Origin: Rhodococcus koreensis
GTDB lineage: Bacteria; Actinomycetota; Actinomycetes; Mycobacteriales; Mycobacteriaceae
Direction of reading: 5' to 3'
NCBI RefSeq assembly: GCF_900105905.1
Contig: NZ_FNSV01000005.1
Location: 4,588,001 to 4,652,000 of the forward strand
Length of the DNA stretch: 64,000 nucleotides
Numbering within the stretch: position 1 is the first letter of the stretch; each line of letters opens with the position of its first letter. This document shows, one piece after another, positions 40,353-48,859 of the stretch. The notes under the pieces were generated by a model. The model worked only from the letters and a program-made list of their open reading frames with translations. It was not told the origin of the DNA and made no database searches. A program made the translations under genes and the position numbers.

Positions 40353-41030
40353 GAGTGAGCCGTCGACCACGCGGTGGACTGCATCCATTCTGCACAGGTG
40401 CGTGCGGTCGTGTGTCACCAGCAGCGTCGCGACCTCGCGTTCTCGCACGACACCGAGGATCAGATCCATGATCGCGGCGCCCCGTTCCTGGTCGAGCGCG
40501 CTGGTCGGCTCGTCGACGACCAGCAGCGACGGATCGTTCATCAGCGCCCGGGCGAGGTTGACCCGCTGCCGCTGCCCACCCGACAACTGCGCCGGCCGTT
40601 TTCCGGCGTGATCTGCGAGGCCGACGGCGTCGAGCAGATCGCGAGCCTTCGCGCGCCCCGCCCGCCGCGGCACGAACCACCGCTGCCCGAGATGCGCCAT
40701 CGCCTCGAGTTGTTCGAGGGCCGTCAGCGACGACACCAGGTTGGACTGCTGGAACACGATGCCGATCCGGTCGCGGCGCAGCGTGGACGCCTCGCGCCGG
40801 CTGAGCGCGGTGAGTTCGGTGTCGCCCAACCGGACGGAGCCAGAGTCGGGCCGGATCAGTGTCGACGCCACCGCGAGGAGCGTCGACTTTCCGGAACCGG
40901 ACGGACCGGTGATCGCGGCGATCTCACCCCGGCCGAGGGTCAGCGACACGGAGTCGAGGGCGGTGACGCGTCCGGCGCCGTCCGGGTAGGTGAGGGTGAC
41001 GTCGTCGAGCGTGAGGGCGGGTGTGGTCAT
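40320..41030 (-). CDS. ABC transporter ATP-binding protein (LolD/MacB type)
   Basis: A 236-residue ATPase. Walker A is GPSGSGKST (near residue 42), the Q-loop is VFQQSNLVSS, the signature LSGGQRQRVNLARAL, Walker B LLVVDEPTSALD, and the H-loop VTHDRTH. This type pairs with FtsX-like permeases for export of lipoproteins, antibiotics or peptides. The C-terminus runs into a palindromic repeat: the last eight residues, EYLLTTGG, and the stop codon are encoded by it. Its start overlaps the permease stop or start region (ATGA with the gene ending at 41027). Confidence 0.9.
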   Translation of the reverse strand: MTTPALTLDDVTLTYPDGAGRVTALDSVSLTLGRGEIAAITGPSGSGKSTLLAVASTLIRPDSGSVRLGDTELTALSRREASTLRRDRIGIVFQQSNLVSSLTALEQLEAMAHLGQRWFVPRRAGRAKARDLLDAVGLADHAGKRPAQLSGGQRQRVNLARALMNDPSLLVVDEPTSALDQERGAAIMDLILGVVREREVATLLVTHDRTHLCRMDAVHRVVDGSLTCEYLLTTGG

Positions 41031-42067
41031 CGTGTGCTCCCGAGTGCGGTGAGGGGGTCGGTGGTGAAGAGGAAGCGGAGCGCGAAGGCGGCGCCGAGGA
41101 GGCCGAGCCCGACGAGTGCGGTGGCGGGCAGGAGAGTGGTGGAGATGTCCAGCACGAACGGCACCGCGTCGCCGATCATCGCCCCGGCGACGGCCGCCAT
41201 CCCGACACCGGCACCCACGCCGGCGAGCAGAACGACGAGCGCCTGCCCGAGCGCGTCCCGCACGAGCGACCCGGTGGACGCTCCGAGCGCCTTCAGCGTC
41301 GCGACGTCGGGGGTGCGCTGGAGTGTCCAGACCGTGAAGAACGCGCCGATGACCAGCGCGGAGATCGCGAACAGCATCACCGTCATCAACGTCAGCGACC
41401 CGTTCTCGGAGGTGTAGGAGCCGACGGCGGAGAAGGAGTCGGCCACGGTTCGGGAGGTCGTCCCCGCGAGGGAGTTCGTGGCGTCGTCCCCGCCAGACAC
41501 CGCGAGCACCGTCGCCGCGCCCCCGCGCGGGTTCGCGTGCTGCCAGTCGGCGAGCGTCATCCACACGGCCGGGCTGTGGCCGTACCAGTCGTCGCCGCGG
41601 ACCGCGGTGACGGTGAACGCCTGGCCGGCGATCGTCACCGTGTCGCCGGCGGATACCCCGAGCGACCGCGCCGCGCCGTCCCCGACGATCACGGTTCCCG
41701 GCGCGGACGGTGCGCGGTCGCCCACACCGCCGTCCGCGCCGACGAGCGCCACCCCCTTCGTCGCACCTCCAGCTGCCGACGCCGAGCCTCGTCCCACCCC
41801 GATCGGGTGCACCGAGTCGGCACTCCGCCGCCAGACGGCCACCTGCTCGGACGTCAGCGCGGACTCGTCGAACGACGGACCGTCGTCGGAGGCCGCGAAG
41901 ACCACCGACTGGGCGTCGATACGTTCCACGACGGACACGTTCTGGTGGCGCAATCCGGCCGTGAGACCGCTGAGAAACGTGACGAGCAGCGCAATCAGCA
42001 CCACGACGACGGATATCAGCGCGAAGCGACCACGCGCGGCACGCAGGTCTCTCGATGCGACGAACAC
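41027..42067 (-). CDS. ABC transporter permease, FtsX/MacB type
   Basis: A 346-residue permease with one N-terminal helix (FALISVVVVLIALLVTFLSG), a large extracytoplasmic domain (residues 35-220) and three C-terminal helices that form the FtsX core (MTVMLFAISALVIGAFFTV, then LKALGASTGSLVRDAL). GAGAGGA precedes GTG 42067; a GTG at 42088 in the same frame has no ribosome site. It is the partner of the ATPase that overlaps it by 4 bases. Divergently, 198 bases away, starts a two-component system that may control it. Confidence 0.88.
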   Translation of the reverse strand: MFVASRDLRAARGRFALISVVVVLIALLVTFLSGLTAGLRHQNVSVVERIDAQSVVFAASDDGPSFDESALTSEQVAVWRRSADSVHPIGVGRGSASAAGGATKGVALVGADGGVGDRAPSAPGTVIVGDGAARSLGVSAGDTVTIAGQAFTVTAVRGDDWYGHSPAVWMTLADWQHANPRGGAATVLAVSGGDDATNSLAGTTSRTVADSFSAVGSYTSENGSLTLMTVMLFAISALVIGAFFTVWTLQRTPDVATLKALGASTGSLVRDALGQALVVLLAGVGAGVGMAAVAGAMIGDAVPFVLDISTTLLPATALVGLGLLGAAFALRFLFTTDPLTALGSTR

Positions 42068-42265
42068 AGATGGTCCTCTCCAGATCACGACCGGCGCCGC
42101 AGTCGATGTGGGCCGGGGCGGCGCTCACGGCCTCCGAACTCACCGTGCCCCCGGCACGGCACGGTTCCATCGCACGTGGGATGGAATTCTCGGCGGTCGA
42201 AGGTCGGGTGCGGGTTCCGACTTTCGATGGATGCCGGGTGCGCTCACGTCGATAAGCTGGACGGG

Positions 42266-43417
42266 GTGCACCGCTCCCCTCTCACTCCCGTGTTCGCGGG
42301 ACTCCAACTCGGGCTGCATGCGCTGACCGCGGCGCTCACTGCAGTCGTGATCTTGCGTGCCGTCCTACTGGACGCGCCGAACGCGCCGGCGATCGTGGTG
42401 CTGTCGGTGGCGTTTCTCGCGGTGTACGCGGCGGGGGCGACGCGACGTCTGCGCGGGGGGTGGTGGCTCGCAGCGCTGACGGCACTGTGGGTGGCCCTGA
42501 TGGTCCTCGCCCCCGACGCCGCCTATCTCGCGTTCGGACTGTTCTTCCTGTATCTGCATCTGCTGCCGCGACGATGGGGAGTCCTGGCGGTCGCAGCCGC
42601 GACCGTCGTGGCGGTGGCAGGCACCGGAATGCACCGCGGCTGGAGCGTCGCGGGTGTCGTCGGTCCGGTGATCGGCGCGTGCGTCGCGGTGGCGATCGGC
42701 CTCGGCTACCGGGCGTTGTACCGGGAGGCCGTCGAACGCGATCGCCTCATCGACGAATTGACCCGGACCCGAGCCGAACTCGCCGAGCAGGAACGTGCCG
42801 CCGGTTCCCTGGCCGAGCGTGAGCGGCTCGCACGCGAGATCCACGACACCGTCGCGCAGGACCTGTCGAGCATTCAGATGCTGCTCCACGCCGTGGAACG
42901 CGCGGACCCCGGCCACCCCGCCCGGGACCGTATCCGGTTGGCGCGGGAGACCGCCGCCGACAGCCTCGCCGAAACCCGTCAGCTCATCGGCGATCTCACA
43001 CCCGCCGTCCTCGACGGGCAGTCGCTCGCGGACGCGCTCGCGCGGATCTGCACGCAGGCGAGGAGCGACACCTTCGACACCATTGCCGTCGTCGTGGGGG
43101 ATCCGGTGCGGTTGCCGATGCCCGTCGAGGCCGCGTTGGTGCGGATCGCGCAGGGTGCGGTGTCGAACGTGGTCCGGCACGCGCAGTCGTCCCGGATGGC
43201 GGTCACTCTCACCTACTACGAGGATGCGGTCCGGTTGGACGTCGTCGACGACGGCATCGGCTTCGATGTCGCACTTCTCGACCGTGAACCGTCGAAAGCG
43301 TTCGGGCTGAATTCGATTCGCCGTCGCGTCGAGCTGCTCGACGGGTCGATGTCGGTGGAGTCGGAACCGGGACTGACCGCGGTCGCGGTGTCGTTCCCGC
43401 TCGAGGCCGGCGCATGA
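42266..43417 (+). CDS. Membrane sensor histidine kinase (NarL/DesK type)
   Basis: A 383-residue kinase. About five N-terminal membrane helices (residues 10-145) are followed by a coiled linker, then a HisKA_3 domain with phosphoacceptor in LAREIHDTVAQDLSS, and an ATPase domain with VSNVVRHAQ and DDGIGFD, ending GLNSIRRRVELLDG. The short loops between helices suggest membrane or lipid stress sensing, as in kinases that control adjacent ABC exporters. GTG 42266 is the assumed start. It overlaps the regulator gene by 4 bases. Confidence 0.88.
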   Translation: MHRSPLTPVFAGLQLGLHALTAALTAVVILRAVLLDAPNAPAIVVLSVAFLAVYAAGATRRLRGGWWLAALTALWVALMVLAPDAAYLAFGLFFLYLHLLPRRWGVLAVAAATVVAVAGTGMHRGWSVAGVVGPVIGACVAVAIGLGYRALYREAVERDRLIDELTRTRAELAEQERAAGSLAERERLAREIHDTVAQDLSSIQMLLHAVERADPGHPARDRIRLARETAADSLAETRQLIGDLTPAVLDGQSLADALARICTQARSDTFDTIAVVVGDPVRLPMPVEAALVRIAQGAVSNVVRHAQSSRMAVTLTYYEDAVRLDVVDDGIGFDVALLDREPSKAFGLNSIRRRVELLDGSMSVESEPGLTAVAVSFPLEAGA

Positions 43418-44037
43418 TCCGACTGCTGCTCGCCGACGACCACGCGATCGTGCGCGCGGGCCTGCGCGCCCTGCTCGAGCACGAGGACGACATCGAGGTG
43501 GTCGGCGAGGCGGCCACCGCCGACGCCGCCGTGGCGTTGTGCGCGACGACCCCGGTCGACCTCGTCCTCATGGACCTCCGGTTCGGCGCCGGCACGTCGG
43601 GGGTGGACGCCACCCGGAACCTGCGGTCCCTGCCGAATCCGCCGCACGTACTGGTCGTCACGAACTACGACACGGATGCGGACATCCTCGACGCGATCGC
43701 CGCCGGCGCCGCCGGGTATCTCCTGAAGGACACTCCCCCGCCCGAACTCCTCGCCGCCGTCCGGGCCGCGTCGGCCGGCGACAGCGTGCTCTCCCCGGCC
43801 GTGGCGTCGAAACTGATGACACGCGTCCGCCGACCGGCCACCAGCCTCAGCCCGCGGGAGATCCAGGTGCTGACGTTGGTGGCCGCGGGGCGATCCAATC
43901 GGGAGGTCGGGAAGGAACTGTTTCTCTCCGAGACGACCGTGAAGTCCCATCTCGTTCACATCTTCGGCAAACTCGGCGTCAAGTCTCGGACCTCCGCAAT
44001 AGCCCGCGCCCGCGAGCTGGGCACCCTCCCCAGGTGA
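43414..44037 (+). CDS. NarL/LuxR-type response regulator
   Basis: 207 residues. The receiver domain has DDH (LLADDHAIVR), phosphoacceptor Asp in DLVLMDLRFG (near residue 53), and Lys in GYLLKDTPP. The LuxR helix-turn-helix at 145-205 reads LSPREIQVLTLVAAGRSNRE. It is the cognate partner of the preceding kinase. Its stop codon (44035-44037) lies inside the left arm of a palindrome. Confidence 0.92.
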   Translation: MIRLLLADDHAIVRAGLRALLEHEDDIEVVGEAATADAAVALCATTPVDLVLMDLRFGAGTSGVDATRNLRSLPNPPHVLVVTNYDTDADILDAIAAGAAGYLLKDTPPPELLAAVRAASAGDSVLSPAVASKLMTRVRRPATSLSPREIQVLTLVAAGRSNREVGKELFLSETTVKSHLVHIFGKLGVKSRTSAIARARELGTLPR

Positions 44038-44073
44038 GCGGCAAAGCGTCCGGACGCACACTTTGCCGCTCAC
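44034..44073. terminator. Palindrome with GTGAGCGGCAAAG arms (family C, copy 1)
   Basis: Arms GTGAGCGGCAAAG (44034-44046) and CTTTGCCGCTCAC (44061-44073) pair perfectly over 13 bases; the 14-base interval contains GCGTCCGGACGC. It overlaps the stop codon of the response regulator and lies 19 bases before the cyclase start. A second copy is at 49636-49675. Confidence 0.8.
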
Positions 44074-44092
44074 ATGCGTTTACGCTGGGAAA

Positions 44093-45574
44093 ATGGACCC
44101 ACCGGTCGTCCAGTACATCCAGCGGGACGGACACGCGCTGGCGTATCAGGTGGTGGGCGGCGGCGCGCTGGACGTCGTGTGGCTGTTCGAGATCAACATG
44201 CACCTCGACCTGATGTGGACCGACCCGCAGATCCACTACCTGATGGAACGCGGCAGCACGTTCGCCCGCACCGCGTATTTCCAGCAGCGGGGGCTGGGAC
44301 TGTCCGAACCGGTCGACCACCTGCCGACACTCGAGGAGCAGGCCGACGACATCGTCGCCGTGATGGACGAGATCGGGATGCGTGAGGCAATGCTGGTGGG
44401 TGTGGCCAGCGCGAGCGGTGCCGTGGCACTCGTGGCGGCGCGGTCGCCGGAGCGGGTCACCGGGGTGGTGCTGATCCAGCCGTTCGCCGAGCGGCTGATC
44501 GGCGGCGACCACGATCCGGACGGCTGGACGGCCACCGAGCGGGACCAGTTCGTCTCCGCATGGCGCGCGGCCACGGAGTCGTGGGGGTCGGGCGCGACCG
44601 TGCCGCTGTGGGATCCCCTCGAGGATTCCCCGTTCAACCGGCGGCTGATGGCGATGCTCGAGCGGAACTCCGCGGCGCCGGCCGTCGCGCGCGCCCACAT
44701 GGAGTGGATCTTCCGCCTCGACTACTCGGACATTCTGCCGTCGATCCAGTGCCCGGCCCGGGTTGTGCTCGTCTCCGGTAGTCCCGTCCCCGCGACGGCC
44801 TCCCGGTACGTCGCCACCCATATTCCCGGCACCTTCCATCTGCTGCCGCCTGCGCCGTCCGGCGCGTCGCTCGGTGAGGCGTGGAAGCCGATCATCGATC
44901 ACGTCGAGCAAGTCGCGACCGGCGGGCACCCGACACCGGACGCCGGACAGTTCGTCGCGTCCGTGCTGTTCACCGATGTCGTCGGGTCGACGGAGATGCT
45001 CGCCCGGATCGGCGACGCCGCCTACCGCGACCTGCGCGCCACCCACGAACGGCAGGTCCGCGACGCGGTGGAGAACGCGGGCGGACGTCTCCTCAACGTG
45101 GCGGGCGACGGCACGTTCAGCATCTTCGACGGCCCCGTCGCGGCGGTCCGGTGTGCGCGGGGCGTCGTCGACGACGCGTGCACCCTCGGCCTCGAGGTGC
45201 GGGCCGGCGTCCACACCGGACAGGTGGAGCGGAACGGACCCGACGTCAGCGGGATGACCGTCCACGTCGGCGCGCGCATCGGTTCCGCGGCCGGAGCCGG
45301 GGAGGTGCTGGTGTCGCGGACCGTGCGCGACCTCGTGGTGGGGTCGGGACTGCGGTTCGCCGCTGTCGGTGAACGCGAACTCAAGGGCGTGCCGGGCCGA
45401 TGGCCCTTGTACTCCCTCACCGACGCCGACCACGCGCCCCGGACCGTCCCGCGACTCACACCGAAGCTGAGCATGATCGACCAGGCCATCCTGCGGACCG
45501 CGAAGCGGGCACCGCAGGCACTGCGCGCACTCGTCGGCCTGGCCTATGCGAGGCAGCGCAAGCTGTCCCGCTGA
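44093..45574 (+). CDS. Alpha/beta-hydrolase fused to class III nucleotide cyclase
   Basis: 493 residues. Residues 1-270 form an alpha/beta-hydrolase-like domain (QRGLGLSEPVD, elbow-like GVASASGAVAL, but a late catalytic His is not clear). Residues 285-450 form a class III adenylate/guanylate cyclase domain with metal Asp in LFTDVVGSTEML and NVAGDGTFSIFDGP, ending with the VGERELKGVPGRWPLYSL segment. This arrangement is known in mycobacteria, where cyclases carry many N-terminal partners. It may make cAMP in response to a ligand of the hydrolase domain. The ATG at 44093 follows CTGGGA. Confidence 0.88.
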   Translation: MDPPVVQYIQRDGHALAYQVVGGGALDVVWLFEINMHLDLMWTDPQIHYLMERGSTFARTAYFQQRGLGLSEPVDHLPTLEEQADDIVAVMDEIGMREAMLVGVASASGAVALVAARSPERVTGVVLIQPFAERLIGGDHDPDGWTATERDQFVSAWRAATESWGSGATVPLWDPLEDSPFNRRLMAMLERNSAAPAVARAHMEWIFRLDYSDILPSIQCPARVVLVSGSPVPATASRYVATHIPGTFHLLPPAPSGASLGEAWKPIIDHVEQVATGGHPTPDAGQFVASVLFTDVVGSTEMLARIGDAAYRDLRATHERQVRDAVENAGGRLLNVAGDGTFSIFDGPVAAVRCARGVVDDACTLGLEVRAGVHTGQVERNGPDVSGMTVHVGARIGSAAGAGEVLVSRTVRDLVVGSGLRFAAVGERELKGVPGRWPLYSLTDADHAPRTVPRLTPKLSMIDQAILRTAKRAPQALRALVGLAYARQRKLSR

Positions 45575-45675
45575 TCCGGCGCTCGGCGCGAAGTGTCTCC
45601 TTTAGAGGACTACACGCGATGTACTCGCGGCCATAGCGTTTCACTCACTGTTGCCCCCGTCACACAGGAGTGATC

Positions 45676-46845
45676 ATGAGCAGGCTGAAGTTCGGAACGT
45701 TTCTGGCGCCGATCCACACACCGGGTCAGAATCCGACGCTGTTGTTGCAGCGCGACCTGGAGTTGGTTCAGTTGCTCGAGAGGCTGGGCTACGACGAGGC
45801 CTGGTTCGGGGAACATCATTCGGCGGGCTCCGAAATCTACGCGTCCCCGGAAATCATGATCGCCGCCGCCGGCGAACGGACCAGCCGCATCAAGCTGGGA
45901 ACGGGGGTGACGTCGGTGTCGTACCACAATCCGCTGTGGGCGGCGGAGCGGATGGTGATGCTCGACCACCTGACCCACGGTCGCGTCCTGTTCGGCCTCG
46001 GTCCCGGGTCCCTGCCGACCGATGCGGCGATGCTCGGTCTGTCGCAGATCGACACCCGCGAATTGCTCGCGGAGAACACCGACATCATCATGCGCCTGCT
46101 GCGGGGTGAGACGGTGAGCGCGAAGACGCGGACCCATACGCTCGTCGACGCGTGCATTCAGATGGCGCCGTACTCCTCTCCCCTCTTCGACGTGGTCGTC
46201 GCCGCGATCGCCTCCCCGACGGGAGCGCGACTGGCCGGCCACCACGGAATCGGGCTGCTGTCGATCGCCGCGACACTGACCGCCGACGGATTCAGTGCTC
46301 TGCAACATCATTGGGGAATGCTCGAGGAATTCGCGACGCTCGCGGGCCGGAGCGAGGACGTCGATCGCTCGAAGTGGCGGCTGGTGGGTCCCTTCCACAT
46401 CGCCGAAACGCGGGAGCAGGCCTACCGCGATGTCGAGCACGGCATCGAACACTGGTTCAAGTACCTGCAGCACGTTGCCGCGTTCCCGCAGATGGCGGTC
46501 GAGGGCGAGAACAAGCGCGAGATGATCGACTTCATCAACAACTCCGGCATCGGCGTCATCGGCACCGCGGAGGAGGCCCGCGCACAGGTCCAGCGTCTCG
46601 TCGATCAGTCGGGCGGCTTCGGCACTCTGCTTCTGCAGGGTCATGATTGGGCCAACCCGCAGGCCACCGCGCGATCGTACGAGCTGTTCGCCCAGGACGT
46701 CATGCCGTTCTTCCAGGGCCAGGCGCAGCCGCTGCTCGACGCGGACGAGCGTGCCCGCCGGGTGCGGGAGGGGCAGGCGGACGAACACAGGAAGGCCGTC
46801 GCGCACATGACGAAGAAGTACGAGGCCGAGCTGGGACGGGTGTAG
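45676..46845 (+). CDS. LLM class flavin-dependent monooxygenase
   Basis: A 389-residue bacterial luciferase-like monooxygenase. Recognised parts are LLERLGYDEAWFGEHHSAG, then INLGTGVTSV-like IKLGTGVTSVSYHNPLWAAE and HGRVLFGLGPGS. Such enzymes use reduced FMN and oxygen (limonene monooxygenase or alkanal-type) to oxygenate a hydrophobic substrate. CAGGAG 5 nt upstream fixes ATG 45676. It heads a tight operon with SRPBCC, flavin reductase and RibA genes, which supports an FMNH2-dependent two-component oxygenase. Confidence 0.88.
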   Translation: MSRLKFGTFLAPIHTPGQNPTLLLQRDLELVQLLERLGYDEAWFGEHHSAGSEIYASPEIMIAAAGERTSRIKLGTGVTSVSYHNPLWAAERMVMLDHLTHGRVLFGLGPGSLPTDAAMLGLSQIDTRELLAENTDIIMRLLRGETVSAKTRTHTLVDACIQMAPYSSPLFDVVVAAIASPTGARLAGHHGIGLLSIAATLTADGFSALQHHWGMLEEFATLAGRSEDVDRSKWRLVGPFHIAETREQAYRDVEHGIEHWFKYLQHVAAFPQMAVEGENKREMIDFINNSGIGVIGTAEEARAQVQRLVDQSGGFGTLLLQGHDWANPQATARSYELFAQDVMPFFQGQAQPLLDADERARRVREGQADEHRKAVAHMTKKYEAELGRV

Positions 46846-46849
46846 GACG

Positions 46850-47275
46850 ATGGCCGAGATCAGCATTCAGAAGCAGTTCCCCGTCGGTGCCGACACGATC
46901 TGGGACCGCGTCGGCGACCCGGGAACCATCGCCGAATGGATTCCGTCAGTCGCGGCCGCCCGGATGGAGCAGGGGATCCGCCACATCGTCTTCGCCGACG
47001 GTCAGCCCGCCCGTGAGCGGATCGCCGAGCACAGTGACAGCGAACGCCGGTACACCTACGAGTACATCGACGGCCCATTGCCGTTGACGCACTACCGGTC
47101 CACCATCTCCGTGCTCGGCACGTCGTCGGAGTCCTGCACCGTGGAGTGGGCCGCGACGTTCGCCGCGGACTCGGCGGAGGTCGAGTCGGAGTTGGCGACG
47201 GCGATCGAATCGATCTATCGCGCTGCGCTCGACGAGTTGTCGATCCTCGTCTCGAATCCGTCCGTCCGCGGATAG
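46850..47275 (+). CDS. SRPBCC family protein
   Basis: A 141-residue START/Bet v1-like (SRPBCC) small-ligand-binding fold. It begins MAEISIQKQFPVGADTIWDR, has the GTIAEWIPSVAA helix region, and a long C-terminal helix (AIESIYRAALDELSILVS). Members bind or process hydrophobic molecules, for example as cyclases or transport proteins. It lies 4 bases after the monooxygenase gene and is separated from the flavin reductase gene by a hairpin. It may handle the oxygenase product. Confidence 0.8.
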   Translation: MAEISIQKQFPVGADTIWDRVGDPGTIAEWIPSVAAARMEQGIRHIVFADGQPARERIAEHSDSERRYTYEYIDGPLPLTHYRSTISVLGTSSESCTVEWAATFAADSAEVESELATAIESIYRAALDELSILVSNPSVRG

Positions 47276-47280
47276 ACCTT

Positions 47281-47315
47281 GTTCGGAGTCCGCTTCCGTC
47301 CGGCGGACTCCGAAC
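47281..47315 (+). terminator. Intra-operon hairpin
   Basis: GTTCGGAGTCCGC (47281-47293) pairs perfectly with GCGGACTCCGAAC (47303-47315) around a 9-base loop. It starts 5 bases after the SRPBCC stop and ends 23 bases before the flavin reductase start. It may be a partial terminator or an mRNA stability element. Confidence 0.65.
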
Positions 47316-47338
47316 ATTCAGCACCGAAGAAGGTACCG

Positions 47339-47869
47339 ATGCGAACCCCCACCTCACCGCACATCACCGCCACCACCCCCGAAGACATCGCGGACGCCTA
47401 CCGCACCGTCCTCGGAAAATTCTGCACCGGCGTCGTCGCCGTCACCGCACTCGACGACACCGGCAACCCCGTCGGACTGACCGTCGGCTCCTTCAGCTCC
47501 GTCTCCCTCGACCCCGCCCTCGTCGCCTTCTTCGTCGGCCGGCATTCCACCACCTTCCCCAAGGTCGCCGCCTCCGGCCGCTTCTGCGCCAACATCCTCG
47601 CCGCCGACCAACACGAACTCGGCCGCGCCTTCGCCCGCAGCGGCACCGACAAATTCCACGGAATCGACTGGACCCCCGCCACCACCGGTTCTCCCCGCCT
47701 CACCGGCGCGCACGCCTGGGTCGACTGCCACATCGACCTCGTCCAAGCTGTCGGCGACCACGACCTCGTCGTCGGCCGTGTCGTCGAACTCGGCGCCACC
47801 GACACCCCCGACCCGCTGCTGTTCTACACGTCCACGTTCCACCAGCTCACCCCCGCGAGCCCGGCATGA
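47339..47869 (+). CDS. FMN reductase-like flavin reductase of a two-component monooxygenase
   Basis: A 176-residue protein of the flavin reductase (HpaC/FRD, FMN-binding split barrel) family. Typical segments are FCTGVVAVTAL, PVGLTVGSFSSVSLDPALV, and FCANILAADQHELGRAFA, with a late VDCHIDLVQAVGDHDLVVGRV. It supplies reduced flavin to a partner oxygenase, here most simply the LLM monooxygenase of the same operon. GAAGGTACCG precedes ATG 47339. The stop overlaps the ribA start by 4 bases. Confidence 0.9.
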   Translation: MRTPTSPHITATTPEDIADAYRTVLGKFCTGVVAVTALDDTGNPVGLTVGSFSSVSLDPALVAFFVGRHSTTFPKVAASGRFCANILAADQHELGRAFARSGTDKFHGIDWTPATTGSPRLTGAHAWVDCHIDLVQAVGDHDLVVGRVVELGATDTPDPLLFYTSTFHQLTPASPA

Positions 47870-48498
47870 CTGCGGTCGAACCTATTCCCTGCGTCGTCCG
47901 CTGCGCCGACGCCGTCGTCCCCACCGATCACGGCGCGTTCACCGCGATCGCCTACCGCTCGGCCACCGGGATCGAGCACCTGGCCATAGTGTTCGGCGAT
48001 CCGACCGTCGGCACCGCGCTGACCCGCGTCCACAGCGAGTGCCTCACCGGCGACGTCCTCGGATCGCGGCGCTGCGACTGCGGCCCGCAACTGTCCGCCG
48101 CGCTGGAGCGTATCGCCGACGCCGGCGCCGGGGTGCTGCTGTACCTGCGGGGGCACGAAGGCCGCGGCATCGGGCTGGCCGCGAAGATCGCCGCGTACCA
48201 ACTCCAGGACCGGTTGGGCCTCGACACCGTCGACGCCAACCTGCAACTCGGGTTGCCCGTCGACGCCCGCGACTACGCCGATGCCGCGGCCATTCTCCGC
48301 GACCTGCGCGTCGACCGCATCGATCTGCTCAGCAACAACCCGGCCAAGACCGCCGGGCTTGCCGCGGCCGGCATCACCGTCGCGGGCACCACGCCGCTCG
48401 AGATCGCGCCGAACGATCACAACACCCGGTATCTCGCATCGAAGCGGGATCGGCTCGGCCACAACCTCACCCACGCACATCTCGTCACCCGCCACTGA
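47866..48498 (+). CDS. ribA: GTP cyclohydrolase II
   Basis: A 210-residue stand-alone RibA, the first committed step of riboflavin synthesis from GTP. The zinc ligands are Cys59, Cys70 and Cys72 (CLTGDVLGSRRCDCG); the catalytic loop is GHEGRGIGLAAKI. There is no DHBP synthase domain, unlike the fused RibBA usual in actinobacteria. That, and the overlap with a flavin reductase gene, suggests an extra copy that raises the flavin pool for the operon's oxygenase. Confidence 0.92.
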   Translation: MTAVEPIPCVVRCADAVVPTDHGAFTAIAYRSATGIEHLAIVFGDPTVGTALTRVHSECLTGDVLGSRRCDCGPQLSAALERIADAGAGVLLYLRGHEGRGIGLAAKIAAYQLQDRLGLDTVDANLQLGLPVDARDYADAAAILRDLRVDRIDLLSNNPAKTAGLAAAGITVAGTTPLEIAPNDHNTRYLASKRDRLGHNLTHAHLVTRH

Positions 48499-48514
48499 CA
48501 CGTCAGGAGAAACC

Positions 48515-48859
48515 ATGGAACGCGTCCCGCTGAGTCACGTATTCGAGAAGCTGTCGGTGATGCATTCCACCCCGCACTGGGCGGAGGCATTCGACGACCT
48601 CACCGAGGTCCTCGGCCCCGCTGCGTTCAGCGACGGGCGTGCGTGGGCGAAGTTCACGACCCTGTGCCTGTCCGACGAGACGGACGTGCCGCCCTGGTGC
48701 CTGATGGGGAAGACGCACGACGTCACCGCGGCCGCGACGCTCGCACGGGACGCGGGATGGGATGTGGGCGAACCGACCGTCGGCGATCACGAGTGCCGTG
48801 TGATGCTTCGGTCACCCCACGGGCTGACCGTCATCGCCTATTCGCCGCTCACACCGTAG
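48515..48859 (+). CDS. Conserved hypothetical protein, possibly VOC-like
   Basis: A 114-residue protein (MERVPLSHVFEKLSVMHSTP at the start). AGGAGA precedes ATG 48515. It has no membrane segment. The pattern of short strands with CLMGKTHDVTAAATLARDAG and GDHECRVMLRSPHGLTVIAY recalls a half vicinal-oxygen-chelate domain, but I cannot confirm it. It is the last gene of the flavin operon and overlaps the convergent LuxR gene by 11 bases. Confidence 0.6.
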   Translation: MERVPLSHVFEKLSVMHSTPHWAEAFDDLTEVLGPAAFSDGRAWAKFTTLCLSDETDVPPWCLMGKTHDVTAAATLARDAGWDVGEPTVGDHECRVMLRSPHGLTVIAYSPLTP

